A DNA stretch of 64,000 nt from Micromonospora mirobrigensis (lineage in GTDB: Bacteria; Actinomycetota; Actinomycetes; Mycobacteriales; Micromonosporaceae), in assembly GCF_900091555.1 (NCBI RefSeq), contig NZ_FMCX01000001.1, positions 620,001-684,000 on the forward strand, written 5' to 3'. The translations under genes and the position numbers were made by a program. Shown one piece after another: positions 9,528 through 19,649 of this stretch; the first letter of the stretch is position 1, and each line of letters starts with the position of its first letter. The notes under the pieces are model-generated. The model was not told the DNA's origin. It saw only the letters and a program-made list of their open reading frames with translations, and made no database searches.

Positions 9528-9848
9528 TCACAGGGTCGAGCGGGTGGCGGTCACCGCCGCCGTGGCCGCGGCCAGGACGTCGTCGGCCGGGGTCGCCGCG
9601 ACCAGGTCGGCGGCGACCACCCGGAGCTGGTCGGGCAGGGCGAGGTCGTTGTCGAGCCGGGGCACCGTTCGCCGGGGCTCCCCCTCGGCGTCGGCGGCCA
9701 GGTTGGCGATCTCCTGCACCAGCTTGTGCACCAGGTCCGCCCGGGAGGCGTTCCCACCGGTGGCGATCGCCGCCCACCGGGGCTGCTGCCAGTGCCCGAC
9801 CTGACGGACCAGCAGCTCCACCGCCCGGTCCAGTTCCGCTGCGCTCAT
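9528..9848 (-). CDS. Hypothetical protein, 106 aa
   Basis: Predicted soluble, mostly helical, alanine-rich protein beginning [20 protein letters not shown]. It has no signal peptide, membrane segment or recognised motif. The codon pattern (third positions nearly all G/C) and its clean fit between the thiolase terminator and the repeat at 9893 support a real gene. A conserved small Micromonosporaceae protein is my best guess; no function can be offered. The GGGGCCCC element sits 45 bases upstream of its start. Confidence 0.6.
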   Translation of the reverse strand: MSAAELDRAVELLVRQVGHWQQPRWAAIATGGNASRADLVHKLVQEIANLAADAEGEPRRTVPRLDNDLALPDQLRVVAADLVAATPADDVLAAATAAVTATRSTL

Positions 9849-9892
9849 CGCCGTCGAGTCTACGGACCCGGCCCGCCCGCGCCCGCCGAGGT

Positions 9893-9946
9893 GTTAAGAG
9901 GGGGCCCCTGCTATACGAAAAGCGTTAAGAAGGGGCCCCTCCTTAC
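9893..9946. repeat. GGGGCCCC intergenic element, copy B
   Basis: Two head-to-tail half-units, each GTTAAG(A)AGGGGCCCCT-like, separated by GCTATACGAAAAGC and ending CCTTAC. Each GGGGCCCC is self-complementary and the outer GTTAAG/CTTAC are inverted. It is nearly identical to the copy at 33728-33782. It lies between two minus-strand genes rather than at a convergent junction. Confidence 0.75.
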
Positions 9947-9980
9947 CTCCACGGCGCGGGTGTTCCGCCGCAACGAGGAC

Positions 9981-10015
9981 GGCGCCCGCCCCCGCGGTGT
10001 GCGGGAACGGGCGCC
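9981..10015 (-). terminator. Terminator after the Bax-inhibitor-like gene
   Basis: GGCGCCCG (9981-9988) pairs with CGGGCGCC (10008-10015), with further CCCGC/GCGGG pairing inside. It lies 22 bases downstream of the minus-strand stop at 10038. Confidence 0.55.
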
Positions 10016-10037
10016 GGTTGTCCGGGAGCGGCGCGGG

Positions 10038-10871
10038 TCAGTCGTCGCCCTGGAAGTAGCTGAGCAGGCGCAGGATCTCGATGTAGAGCCAGACCAGGCC
10101 GACGACGATGCCGAAGGCGGCGGTCCACGAGTAGCGCTGCGGAAGCCCCATCCGGACGCCGTTCTCGATGTCGGCGAAGTTGAGCACGAAGCTCAGCGAC
10201 GCCACCACGATGCAGACCAGGCTGAAGCCGATGGCCAGCGGGCTGCCGTCGCGCAGGCCGGTGTTGACGCCGAAGAGCGCGAACACGAGGTTGATCAGCA
10301 TGACCGCGAAGAGGCCCACCATGATCGAGACCATGATCCGGGCGAACTTCGGGGTGGCCCGGATGATCCGCGCCTTGTAGATCATCGCCATCAGGAAGAA
10401 GACGCCGAAGCTCGCCACCACGGCCTGGAGCACGATGCCGTCGTAGAGCGAGTTGAACGCCTTGCTCACCATGCCGACGAAGACGCCCTCGACGACCGAG
10501 TACGCCACCACCAGGGCGGGGTTCGCCATCCGCGAGAACGAGATGATCAGGCCCAGCGCCAGGCCGACGACGGCCGCGCCGATCCAGGCGACGCCGACCA
10601 GGGCGTCCGGCACGAGGATCCAGGCGGCGGCCGCGGAGGCGCCGAGGATGGCGAGCAACGTGACCGTCTTGACGACCACGTCGTCCAGGGTCATCGGGGT
10701 CACGGTGGGCGGGGCCGCCGGGTAACCGGCCCCGGTCGGGTACTGCTGGTACGGCGCAGACTGCTGGGGGTAACCGGGCTGTCCGTACGGCCCGGGCTGG
10801 GCGTACCCGGCCGCCCGCTCCCGCTCGGCCGCCTGGCCGAGCCGGGCGAGCACCGGGTTCGTGGTCTTCAC
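10038..10871 (-). CDS. Bax inhibitor-1/YccA family membrane protein
   Basis: 277 residues from GTG 10871, with GAGGGAGG upstream. A ~60-residue cytoplasmic N-terminus rich in Gly, Pro, Gln and Tyr (QPGPYGQPGYPQQ) is followed by about seven hydrophobic helices (ILGASAAAAWILV through LVWLYIEIL) and a short acidic tail ending GDD, the BI-1/YccA layout. Bacterial relatives are poorly characterised; calcium leak and stress roles are proposed for the wider family. The proline/glutamine-rich N-terminal extension is common in actinobacterial members. The gene is followed by a hairpin and preceded, on the same strand, by tRNA-Leu(UAA). Confidence 0.85.
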   Translation of the reverse strand: MKTTNPVLARLGQAAERERAAGYAQPGPYGQPGYPQQSAPYQQYPTGAGYPAAPPTVTPMTLDDVVVKTVTLLAILGASAAAAWILVPDALVGVAWIGAAVVGLALGLIISFSRMANPALVVAYSVVEGVFVGMVSKAFNSLYDGIVLQAVVASFGVFFLMAMIYKARIIRATPKFARIMVSIMVGLFAVMLINLVFALFGVNTGLRDGSPLAIGFSLVCIVVASLSFVLNFADIENGVRMGLPQRYSWTAAFGIVVGLVWLYIEILRLLSYFQGDD

Positions 10872-10980
10872 TTCTCTGGCCTCCCTCAGGGGGTCGTCGC
10901 ACGTGGAACGTGCACTCTCTAGCGTAGAGGCAGCACATGACGCGCGCCGAACGCGAAGCTGTGGGAAAGCTGAGAGTCTC

Positions 10981-11063
10981 GGTGCCCGGGGCGGGGGTCG
11001 AACCCGCACGCCTTTCGGCAGCCGCTTTTAAGGCGGCCGTGTCTGCCGTTCCACCACCCGGGC
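10981..11063 (-). tRNA. bldA: tRNA-Leu (anticodon UAA), bldA type
   Basis: On the minus strand the gene begins GCCCGGG and ends CCCGGGC-A, a 7-base acceptor stem. The anticodon arm is GCCGC-CTTAAAA-GCGGC, anticodon TAA; there is a long variable arm (GCCGAAAGGC) and a T-arm GCGGG-TTCGACC-CCCGC. The 3' CCA is not fully encoded (ACC then G). A leucine tRNA reading UUA corresponds to bldA of Streptomyces, the rare-codon tRNA that gates development and secondary metabolism. I saw no in-frame TTA in the genes of this window on a non-exhaustive reading, consistent with a rare-codon role. Confidence 0.95.
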
Positions 11064-11165
11064 GGGCGACACCGGACACGTCCGAGGTGCGCCGGTGCAA
11101 TCACACGGTAGCCGTTGCCCCGCCACCCGGCGTACCCCGACGGTCCCCCCGTTAGGGTCGAGGCC

Positions 11166-13037
11166 GTGACCAGCACAGCCCCGCCGGCTCCCGACGCCAC
11201 CCCGGCCACGGAACCCCGCCCCGCCGACCCGCCGACCGGCCCGGCCCGGCCCGTGCGCCCGGTCGCCGCCGTCCGGCGGCGGGCCGGACAGGTGGCCGCG
11301 GCGGCCCGCCGGCACCGGCGCGACCTGCTGGTGGCGCTGGCCTTCCTGCTCGCCGCGGGCTGGCTCACCCACGGCCTGTGGCCGAACCCCAACGGCCGGA
11401 TGCTGGCCCTCAACCCCGCCGACCAGACCCTCTACGAGTGGTTCCTGGCCGTCGACGCCCGGGCGCTGCGCGGCGACCTGCACCTGCTCACCGAGCTGCT
11501 CAACGCCCCCGACGGGGTGAACATGATGGCCAACACGTCGGTCATCGTGCTCGGGGTGCTGTTCGCCCCGGTCACCCTGCTGCTCGGCGCACCGGTCAGC
11601 TTCGCCCTGCTGGCCGGCCTGAACCTCGCCGGCACCGCGCTGGCCTGGTATCTCCTCCTGCACCGCACCGTCCGGGTGCGCCGGGCCGCCGCCGTGGTCG
11701 GCGCCGCCCTCTGCGGCTTCGGCCCCGGCATGGTCTCGCAGACCAACAGCCACCTGCACATGACCGCGCAGTGGCTGGTCCCGGTGATCGTCTGGCTGGT
11801 GGTCCGCCTGGTCCGGGCCGCCGACCCGCTGGGCCGCCCGGACGGTGCCGGGCCGGACCGCCGCCGGGTGGTCACCTCAGCGCTCGGCCTGGCCGTCGTG
11901 GTCACCGTCCAGGTCTTCATCGGCGAGGAGGTCCTCTTCCTCGCCGCGCTCACCCTGCTGATCATGACCATCGGGTACGCCGTGGCCGACCGCCACCTTG
12001 CCCGCCGGGTGCTGCCCGGCCTCGCCGGTGGCCTGCTGCTCGCCGCCGGCCTGTCCGGGCTGGTGCTGGCGTACCCGCTGTGGTTCCAGTTCGCCGGCCC
12101 GCAGGGGGTCGCCGACGGGATGTTCAGCCCGCACTACTTCTCGGCGGACCTGACCAGCTGGTGGACGCTCTCCCCGCTCTCGGTCGGCGGCAGCGACTCC
12201 TCCGCGGGGCTGACCAGCGGGCCGGCCGAGTACAACGCCTTCCTCGGCCCGGCGCTGCTGCTGGTGGCCGCCGGCTGCGCGCTGTGGCTGGGCCGTCGAC
12301 CGCTGGTCGTGGCGTGCTTTCTGGCCGCGGTGGTGATGGCCGCCTTCTCGCTCGGCCCGGAGCTGGTCCTGGCCGGCGAGCGCAGCCGCCTGCCCGGCCC
12401 GTACACCCTGCTGCTCGGCCTGCCGGTGGTCGACGGCGCGCTGCCGATGCGCTTCGCGCTGGCGGTGCTGCCGCTGCTCGGCACCCTGCTGGCGCTGGCC
12501 GTGCACCGGGCGCTCGGCGAGACCGGACCGGCCCGCTGGGTGGTCCCGGCGGTGGTCGCCGTGGCGCTGCTGCCGGTGGCGCCGATGCCGCTGCCCACCG
12601 CCGACCGGCCGCCGCTGCCCGAGTTCGTCACCGCCGGGCACTGGCGCCAGTGCGTACGCCCCGGCGGGGTGCTGGTGCCGGTGCCGCCGCCCACCCCGAA
12701 GGACCCCTGGCCGATGCGCTGGGCGGCCGCCGCCGACGCCGGTTTCGCGCTGCCCGAGGGCTTCTTCATCGGCCCGTACGGACGGGACGGCACCGCGGCG
12801 ATGGGCATCTACAAGCGCCCCACCTCCGCGCTGCTGGCCGACGTCGCCCAGCGCGGAGGGCAGCCGGTCATCGGCGAGCAGCAGCGCCGGCAGGCCGCGG
12901 CGGACGCGGACTACTGGCAGGCGTCCTGCATCGCGCTCGTCGACGGCACCCCGAACGCACCGCGCCTGCTCGCCACCCTGGAGCAGCTCTACGGCCCGGC
13001 CACCCGGATCGCCGACGCCTGGACCTGGCGGCTCTGA
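11166..13037 (+). CDS. Large polytopic membrane protein, GT-C glycosyltransferase-like
   Basis: 623 residues from GTG 11166. The N-terminus (to ~60) is proline/alanine/arginine-rich and cytoplasmic. It is followed by some ten or more hydrophobic helices alternating with loops, among them a long extracytoplasmic loop after LAYPLWFQFAGPQG (HYFSADLTSWWTLSPLS). The last ~130 residues are soluble. The architecture resembles membrane mannosyl- or arabinosyltransferase-like proteins of the GT-C class, though I do not see a decisive catalytic Asp/Glu motif. It stands alone, divergent from the tRNA, and ends at a strong bidirectional terminator. Function unassigned beyond this resemblance. Confidence 0.75.
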   Translation: MTSTAPPAPDATPATEPRPADPPTGPARPVRPVAAVRRRAGQVAAAARRHRRDLLVALAFLLAAGWLTHGLWPNPNGRMLALNPADQTLYEWFLAVDARALRGDLHLLTELLNAPDGVNMMANTSVIVLGVLFAPVTLLLGAPVSFALLAGLNLAGTALAWYLLLHRTVRVRRAAAVVGAALCGFGPGMVSQTNSHLHMTAQWLVPVIVWLVVRLVRAADPLGRPDGAGPDRRRVVTSALGLAVVVTVQVFIGEEVLFLAALTLLIMTIGYAVADRHLARRVLPGLAGGLLLAAGLSGLVLAYPLWFQFAGPQGVADGMFSPHYFSADLTSWWTLSPLSVGGSDSSAGLTSGPAEYNAFLGPALLLVAAGCALWLGRRPLVVACFLAAVVMAAFSLGPELVLAGERSRLPGPYTLLLGLPVVDGALPMRFALAVLPLLGTLLALAVHRALGETGPARWVVPAVVAVALLPVAPMPLPTADRPPLPEFVTAGHWRQCVRPGGVLVPVPPPTPKDPWPMRWAAAADAGFALPEGFFIGPYGRDGTAAMGIYKRPTSALLADVAQRGGQPVIGEQQRRQAAADADYWQASCIALVDGTPNAPRLLATLEQLYGPATRIADAWTWRL

Positions 13038-13047
13038 CCCGGACACG

Positions 13048-13082
13048 ACGAAGGGCCCTCCCCGAGGGGGAAGGCCCTTCGT
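13048..13082. terminator. Bidirectional terminator between membrane protein and ndh
   Basis: ACGAAGGGCC (13048-13057) pairs perfectly with GGCCCTTCGT (13073-13082), with CCCTC/GAGGG available to extend inside. It lies between converging genes. Confidence 0.75.
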
Positions 13083-13093
13083 GCGAAGGTCGG

Positions 13094-14425
13094 TCAGACC
13101 CGCGGGGCGCCGACCGGCTGCGACGCCTCGACGAACTCCTCACGCGGGTCGTGCAGCTGGCCGAGCGCGACCACCTCACGCTTGAGGAAGAACGCCAGCG
13201 ACCAGTCGACCACCACGCGCACCTTGCGGTTGAACGACGGGATCCGGCTCATGTGGTACGTCCGGTGCATGAACCACGCCGGCCAGCCGGTCATCTTCAC
13301 GCCGTACACCTGGGCGACGCCCTTGTGCAGGCCGAGGCTGGCGACGCTGCCCGCGTGCTTGTGCTTGTAGTCGACCGGCTCCCGCCCGCGGATCACCAGG
13401 GCGATGTTGTCGGCCATCCGGGCGGCCTGCCGGACCGCGTGCTGCGCGCTGGGCGAGCAGAAGTTGCCCGGCTCCTTGGTCAGGTCCGGCACGGCGGCAC
13501 AGTCGCCGGCGCTCCAGGCGCCCTCGATCACCCTGTCGCCGTCCACGATCTGGAGCGTGGGCAGGCAGGTGACCCGGCGGCGCTCGTCGCGCGGGAAGTC
13601 GGTGGCGTCCAGCATCGGCGACGGCTTCACGCCCGCCGTCCAGACGATGGTGTCCGAGCGGAAGCTGTCACCGTCGGAGAGCTTGACCACCCCGTCGACG
13701 CAGGACTCCAGGCGGGTGTCCAGCCGGATGTCCATGTTCCGCTTGAGCAGCTGCTGCACGGTGTAGGCGCCCATGTCCCGGTCGACCTCGGGCAGCACCC
13801 GGTTGGTCGCCTCGACCAGCACCCAGCGCATGTCCTCCGGCTCGAGCTCGGGGTAGTAGCGCAGGGCGTCCCGCGCCATGTCCTCCATCTCGGCCAGCGC
13901 CTCGATGCCGGCGTAGCCGCCGCCGACGAAGGTGAACGTCAGCGCCCGGCGCCGGACCTCCGGGTCGGTCGTGGCGGCCGCCACGTCGAGCCGGTCCAGC
14001 ACGTGGTTGCGGAGGAAGATCGCCTCACCGATGGTCTTGAACCCGATGCCCTGCTCGTGCAGGCCCGGGATCGGCAGGGTGCGGGAGACCGAACCCGGCG
14101 CCACCACCACGTGGTCGTACGCGATCTCCCGGGTCGGGCCGACGATCGGCTGGACCACCGCGACCTTCCGGTCGTGGTCGATCCGGGTCACCGCACCCGC
14201 CACGACCCGACACCTGCGCAACTCCCGCCGCAGCGGCACCACGGAGTGCCGGGGCGAGATGTTGCCCGCCGCCGCCTCGGGGAGGAACGGCTGGTAGGTC
14301 ATGTGCGGCTGCGGGTCGACGACGATGACCTCGGCCTCACGAGAGCTCAGCTTCTTGGACAGGCGCAGAGCGGCGTACAGGCCAACGTGCCCGGCACCAA
14401 CGACAAGGATCCGCTTCGGGTTCAC
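13094..14425 (-). CDS. ndh: Type II NADH dehydrogenase (NDH-2)
   Basis: 443 residues from GTG 14425. An FAD-binding dinucleotide fold opens the protein (VVGAGHVGL), a second nucleotide fold for NADH sits mid-protein (FTFVGGGYAGIEALAEME), and ATG-like motifs IVWTAGVKP and WSAGDCAAVPD close the FAD site. The C-terminal ~100 residues carry the amphipathic region that places NDH-2 on the membrane (WPAWFMHRTYHMSRIP). The enzyme passes electrons from NADH to menaquinone without pumping protons. The frame is open upstream to 14476, but only the GTG gives the family's N-terminus. It is the last gene of a minus-strand run, 100 bases below the membrane-protein gene. Confidence 0.88.
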   Translation of the reverse strand: MNPKRILVVGAGHVGLYAALRLSKKLSSREAEVIVVDPQPHMTYQPFLPEAAAGNISPRHSVVPLRRELRRCRVVAGAVTRIDHDRKVAVVQPIVGPTREIAYDHVVVAPGSVSRTLPIPGLHEQGIGFKTIGEAIFLRNHVLDRLDVAAATTDPEVRRRALTFTFVGGGYAGIEALAEMEDMARDALRYYPELEPEDMRWVLVEATNRVLPEVDRDMGAYTVQQLLKRNMDIRLDTRLESCVDGVVKLSDGDSFRSDTIVWTAGVKPSPMLDATDFPRDERRRVTCLPTLQIVDGDRVIEGAWSAGDCAAVPDLTKEPGNFCSPSAQHAVRQAARMADNIALVIRGREPVDYKHKHAGSVASLGLHKGVAQVYGVKMTGWPAWFMHRTYHMSRIPSFNRKVRVVVDWSLAFFLKREVVALGQLHDPREEFVEASQPVGAPRV

Positions 14426-14527
14426 GTCATCTATCTTTCCCCGGGGGGCTCCGCTAATCCCGCTCCGGACCCCCATCTGTGACGGAGCACAACCCCTGTG
14501 ACCTGCGCAACGCCCGGAGCCGTCCCG

Positions 14528-15112
14528 CTATCTGCGACGCAACAACCAGCCCAGCAGCGCCGCCAGACCCACCGCGACCAGCAGCCCCGCGACCGTGGCG
14601 GTCCGGAAACCCCCACCCGGGCCGAGACCGCCCGCCTCCATCAGCAACACCCCGAGCACCGCGCCCGCCAGCACCACGGCGCCGGCGCGGGTGACCCAGC
14701 GCACCAGCACCGTCGGGTCGACCACCCCGTCGTAGGGCAGCAGCGCGGCCAACGCGCAGAGGCTGTGCGTCAGGTAGAGCGTGGTCGCCAGGCCGAGCAG
14801 CCGCCACAGCTCGGGCCGCTGGCCGTAGCCGGCGGTGGCGAGCAGCCAGCCGCCCACCGCGACCAGCACGGCGAAGGTGGGCCACACCCGGCGCGGGCCG
14901 AGCGCCGGCAGGACCGCGGCCACCAGCAACGCCAGCAACCCGCGCCCCACCAGCAGCTCACCGGGGAAGGCCAGCAGGAAGGAGGCGAACGCGGCGAGGA
15001 ACACCAGGAACCGGACGAGCAGCGGCAACATGCTGATCCGGTTGACTCCGGAGCGTACCGCCCGGACGCGCTGCGTCACCGCGTCGACGACGCCGGGATC
15101 GTCCGCGCTCAT
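14528..15112 (-). CDS. Hypothetical membrane protein downstream of DUF58 gene
   Basis: 194 residues from ATG 15112, which overlaps the DUF58 stop by 4 bases. After a short soluble N-terminus there are about six hydrophobic segments (MLPLLVRFLVFLAAFASFLL, GLLALLVAAVLPAL, VLVAVGGWLLATAGY and others) and a terminal LLRRR. No domain is recognised. Translational coupling makes it the last member of the MoxR/DUF58 unit, so an envelope-associated role with those proteins is likely but unproven. Confidence 0.75.
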   Translation of the reverse strand: MSADDPGVVDAVTQRVRAVRSGVNRISMLPLLVRFLVFLAAFASFLLAFPGELLVGRGLLALLVAAVLPALGPRRVWPTFAVLVAVGGWLLATAGYGQRPELWRLLGLATTLYLTHSLCALAALLPYDGVVDPTVLVRWVTRAGAVVLAGAVLGVLLMEAGGLGPGGGFRTATVAGLLVAVGLAALLGWLLRRR

Positions 15113-16490
15113 CGGCCACCGATCCTCGGTGCGGTGGCCAGCCGGGCCACGTCCCGCAGCACCTGGTCCAGGCTGCCCGCGCCCGCCCAACGCACCACCG
15201 GCACGCCGTGCTCGCGCAGCTGGCCGATCATCGTGTCCCGGTCCAGCCGCCACAGCCGGAACGCCACCTCGGCCCAGCCCTGCCGGCCGGGCGGCGGCAG
15301 GTCGGCCGGGAGGGTGTCCACCGCCACCACGAACCGGCCGCCGCGGGCCAGCCGGGCCAGCATCTGCGCCGACCGCTCGTCCAGCAGCGGGGTGAGCACC
15401 ACCACCAGGGCGTCCGCCGAGAGCAGCTGCGGGCCGAAGACCTGGTCGTACGGCTCGTGCGGGGAGGACTCGGCGCGCACGTCGAGCAGCCATTCCAGCA
15501 CGGTGAGGTACTGCCGGCGGCCGGTCGCCGGGCGCAGCCGGCGGGCCGCCGGACCGTACTCCAGCATCGCCACCCGGTCCCCCCGGTGCAGGTAGTGCTC
15601 GGCGATCGCGGCGGCCGCCCGAACCGTGGTGTCCAGCACCGACGCGGCACCACCGACCCCACCGGAGCGACCCGTCTCGGCCAGCACGTCCAGCAGGACC
15701 ACCACCTCGGCGTCCCGGTCGGAGAGGGTGGATGCCACGTGCAGCTGCCGGGCCCGCAACGAGACCCGCCAGTCGATCCGGCGCAGCCGGTCGCCCGGGC
15801 CGAAGACCCGTACCCCGGCCAGCTCGCCGCCCTCCCCCGGCCGCCGCGAGTGGTGCGCGCCGACCAGGCCGGCGGCCCGGGGCATCGCCTCCACCGCGTC
15901 GAACGGCTCGGTCCTCGGGTACACCCGCACCCGCACCGGCTCGGTGACCACCACCGGGGAGAGCAGCAGGCCGTCCGCGGCGGCCACCCGGGTGCCGGCC
16001 GGACCGACCGGGTGCCGGCCCCAGCGCCGGGCCACCCCGCCCAGCTCCAGGTCGACCGCCGCGCCGGTGGGCACCGTCGTCACGAAGGGACGGTCCGCGC
16101 CGCCCGCCCGGGACAGGTCCGTCACCGCGCCGGCGAAACTGGCCCGGGTGACGTGCAGCCAGGGCGAGACCCGGGCCCGCACCACGGCCACGTCGTACCC
16201 GATGGTGTCCGGGTTGCCCACCGTCACCGCGCCGGCCAGCTCGCCCCCCTCGACCAGCTGCGCCTCGTCCCCGGTGAGCCAGAGCTGCGGCGCCGCGGTC
16301 GGCCGGCGGCGCAGCGCGTACGCGGTGCCCAGCGCGAACGGCGCGGCCAGCACCACCAGGTCCACCCGGCCGAGCAGCACCCCGGCGATCAGCAGCAGGC
16401 CGGTGACGAGCACGGCCCGGCCCAGCGCCCGGGTGGGCGCCCAACCGGCGGCGGGCTCCGGCTCCTCCTCCGACACGGTCGGCTCGGTCA

Positions 16491-16491
<1 letters not shown>
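15109..16491 (-). CDS. DUF58 domain-containing protein
   Basis: 460 residues. Two hydrophobic helices near the N-terminus (AVLVTGLLLIAGVLLG, VLAAPFALGTAYAL) are followed by a beta-rich extracytoplasmic part. The DUF58 signature RRIDWRVSLRARQLHV comes next, then a von Willebrand A-like segment (AEVVVLLDVLAE). DUF58 proteins are regularly encoded next to MoxR ATPases and are thought to be assembled or activated by them, by analogy with vWA/MoxR pairs that insert metal cofactors. It overlaps MoxR by one base and the next gene by four. Confidence 0.88.
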
Positions 16492-17497
<1,006 letters not shown>

Positions 17498-17498
<1 letters not shown>

Positions 17499-18079
17499 CA
17501 GATCTTCTCCAGTTCGGCGACGATCGCCGCGAGGTCGCGCGGCGACGGGGGGCGGCGGGGAGGGTTGTCCAGGAAGGCGGTCAGTCGGTCGCCCAGCAGC
17601 TCACGGGCGCGCGCCGCGTCCGACTCGCGGGTGATGCCGTGGCGCTGGCGCAGCCGTTCGTCGGCCAGCTCGGCCAACCGGGGCCAGACGGTGGAGGCGA
17701 ACCGCTCCGGGCGGGTGGTCGACCAGTCCAGCGGCACCTCCCACCGCTTGACGGCGGCGTTCAGCGCGTCCCGGGCGCCGAAGTTGTAGAGGCCGTCCTC
17801 CTCGCCGCCGCCGATCCGGCCGCCACCGGTGGACGGCGGGGGCGGCGACAGGGCGGCGGTCACCCGGCGCACGGCGAGCACGGCGAGCGCGCCGGCCGCC
17901 AGCACCGGGATCGACACCTGGAGGCCGACCGTACGCAACGCGACCAGCGCCACCGCGACGATCGCCACGGCGCCGACGAGCATCCGCAGCACCGGCCGCA
18001 GCCAGCCCTGCCGCTCCGGCGCCCCGTCCGGTGGCCGCTCCTCCTCGAACCGGAGCAGCTCCTCGATGCTGGTGCTCAC
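17498..18079 (-). CDS. Hypothetical membrane protein of the MoxR module
   Basis: 193 residues with two adjacent hydrophobic helices at about 28-70 (MLVGAVAIVAVALVAL, IPVLAAGALAVLAV). A glycine-rich linker (STGGGRIGGGEED) and a soluble, arginine-rich C-terminus (LADERLRQRHGITRESD) follow. I do not recognise a named domain. Its position between the DUF4129 and MoxR genes is common in actinobacteria. It is separated from DUF4129 by 34 bases and abuts moxR. Confidence 0.75.
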
Positions 18080-18113
18080 CCGCGCCTCCCGGGCCGTCCG
18101 GCCGGTCGCCGGG

Positions 18114-18890
18114 TCACGGCGCGGGCTCCTCGGCCACGGCGGTCAGCTCGCCACGCAGCCGGCGCAGCGCCGCGCGGGCCTGGTCCCGGGTACGTCCGTC
18201 GACCGGGTGGGTGGCGTACCGGGCCTCCCGGTAGACGTGGGCGAACTCGGCCAGCACGTCGGCGCTGGCGATCGCCGGTACGCCGGCGGCCGGGTCACCG
18301 CGCAACAGCCGGGTCACCAGGTCGGTCGGGGTGTCCCCGGCCAGCTTCGGCACGCCCGCCTCGGTGGCCGCCTCCTCCAGGCGTACCCAGCAGGCGATCA
18401 CCGCCGTACGCGGGTCGGTGTCCCGGTCGTCCAGCTCGACCAGGCCGGCGTCCAGCGCGGCGACCACCTCCGCGGCGGTGCCCCGGGCGGTACGCCGGGC
18501 CCGCTGCACCGGGACGGCCCGGGTGGTCCGGTTGATCGCCCCACGCGCCAGCAGCCAGCCGACGTAGCCGACCGCCAGCAGGATGCCCAGCGCGAACAGC
18601 GCGATGGCGACGGTGGCGATCCACTGGGGAATGTGCACCTGGGTCGCCTCGCCGGCCTCGCGCGGCTCGATCGGGCTCGGCTCGGTGCTCGGGTACTCCG
18701 GCACGTACGGGATGGTGTCGGACGCCGGCGGCACCCGGGTCGCGCCCAGCGAGGAGTGCCCGGCCGCCGCGGCGGCCAGCACCAGCAGCGCCGCGACCAC
18801 CGCGACCGGCCACCAGCGACCGATCAGGGCGCGGGCCGACGGACGCCGCCGGGACGGGGCGACGTCGGGCGCACGCGTGCCGTCGGTCAT
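18114..18890 (-). CDS. DUF4129 domain-containing membrane protein
   Basis: 258 residues from ATG 18890 (a GTG two codons upstream is an alternative). Hydrophobic helix one is VAVVAALLVLAAAAAG. An extracytoplasmic loop rich in proline and glutamate follows, then helix two WIATVAIALFALGILLAVGYVGWLL. The cytoplasmic C-terminus carries DUF4129 (AVIACWVRLEEAATEAG and FAHVYREARYATHPV). DUF4129 proteins accompany MoxR/DUF58 genes, and some carry transglutaminase domains, which this one lacks. First clear member of the module and 18 bases below the uracil-DNA glycosylase gene. Confidence 0.85.
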   Translation of the reverse strand: MTDGTRAPDVAPSRRRPSARALIGRWWPVAVVAALLVLAAAAAGHSSLGATRVPPASDTIPYVPEYPSTEPSPIEPREAGEATQVHIPQWIATVAIALFALGILLAVGYVGWLLARGAINRTTRAVPVQRARRTARGTAAEVVAALDAGLVELDDRDTDPRTAVIACWVRLEEAATEAGVPKLAGDTPTDLVTRLLRGDPAAGVPAIASADVLAEFAHVYREARYATHPVDGRTRDQARAALRRLRGELTAVAEEPAP

Positions 18891-18908
18891 CGCCACCGCC
18901 CCCGTAAC

Positions 18909-19649
18909 TCAGTCCACCCCGGCCAACAGTTTCGCCCGGGTGAACACATCGTCCAGCATCTCTGGCGTCAGCCGCCCGGTGAAGGTGTTCTGCTGGCTGA
19001 CGTGGTAGCAACCGAGCAGATCGGGCGCGGCCGTGCCGGACCAGTGTGCCCCATGACCGAATGCCGGTCGCGGGCTGGTCGGGCGCACCCCGTACACCGC
19101 TCGCAGGGCCGGCCACCACGCGGCCCAGGCGAACGCGCCGAGCGCGACCACGACGCGCAGGGTGGGCCGGATCAGCGTCAGCTCGCGGTGCAGCCAGGGA
19201 GCGCAGGTGTCCCGCTCCGCGGGGGTGGGCTTGTTGTCCGGCGGGGCGCAGCGCACCGCCGCGAAGATCCGGGTGTCCCGCAGGGTGAGCCCGTCGTCGG
19301 CGGCGACGCTGGTCGGCTGGTTGGCCAGGCCGGCGCGGTGCAGCGCCGCGAAGAGCACGTCCCCCGAGCGGTCCCCGGTGAAGATCCGCCCAGTCCGGTT
19401 GCCGCCGTGCGCGGCCGGGGCCAGGCCGAGGATGGCGATCCGGGCGTCGGCGGGGCCGAGGCCGGGCACCGGACGACCCCAGTAGTGCTGGTCGCGGAAG
19501 GCGGCCCGCCTGGTGCGGGCCACCTCCTCCCGCCAGGAGACCAGCCGCGGGCAGGCGAAACAGTCGCTGACCGCGCCGTCGAGGTCGGCCAGGTCGGTCG
19601 CCCGCGCGGCGCGGGCGACCACCTCTCCCGGGGTACGCGACTCAGCCAA
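18909..19649 (-). CDS. udgB: Type 5 uracil-DNA glycosylase (UdgB-like)
   Basis: 246 residues if started at TTG 19649, giving an [19 protein letters not shown]-terminus. GTG 19622 would give 237 and is equally compatible with the sequence. Cysteines of the 4Fe-4S site are seen in DCFACPR. Motif 1 is LGLAPAAHG, with alanine where type 4 enzymes have a polar residue, as in family 5. The C-terminal motif is [15 protein letters not shown], with the family's His and downstream NTFTG. The enzyme removes uracil and hypoxanthine from double-stranded DNA, of value in GC-rich genomes where cytosine deamination is frequent. It overlaps the dienelactone hydrolase gene slightly and precedes the MoxR unit. 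Confidence 0.85.
   Translation of the reverse strand: MAESRTPGEVVARAARATDLADLDGAVSDCFACPRLVSWREEVARTRRAAFRDQHYWGRPVPGLGPADARIAILGLAPAAHGGNRTGRIFTGDRSGDVLFAALHRAGLANQPTSVAADDGLTLRDTRIFAAVRCAPPDNKPTPAERDTCAPWLHRELTLIRPTLRVVVALGAFAWAAWWPALRAVYGVRPTSPRPAFGHGAHWSGTAAPDLLGCYHVSQQNTFTGRLTPEMLDDVFTRAKLLAGVD

Noticed and set aside
10921..11000. N-terminal extension of the Bax-inhibitor-like protein to 11009
   Set aside because: It would overlap the tRNA gene; GTG 10871 has a ribosome-binding site.
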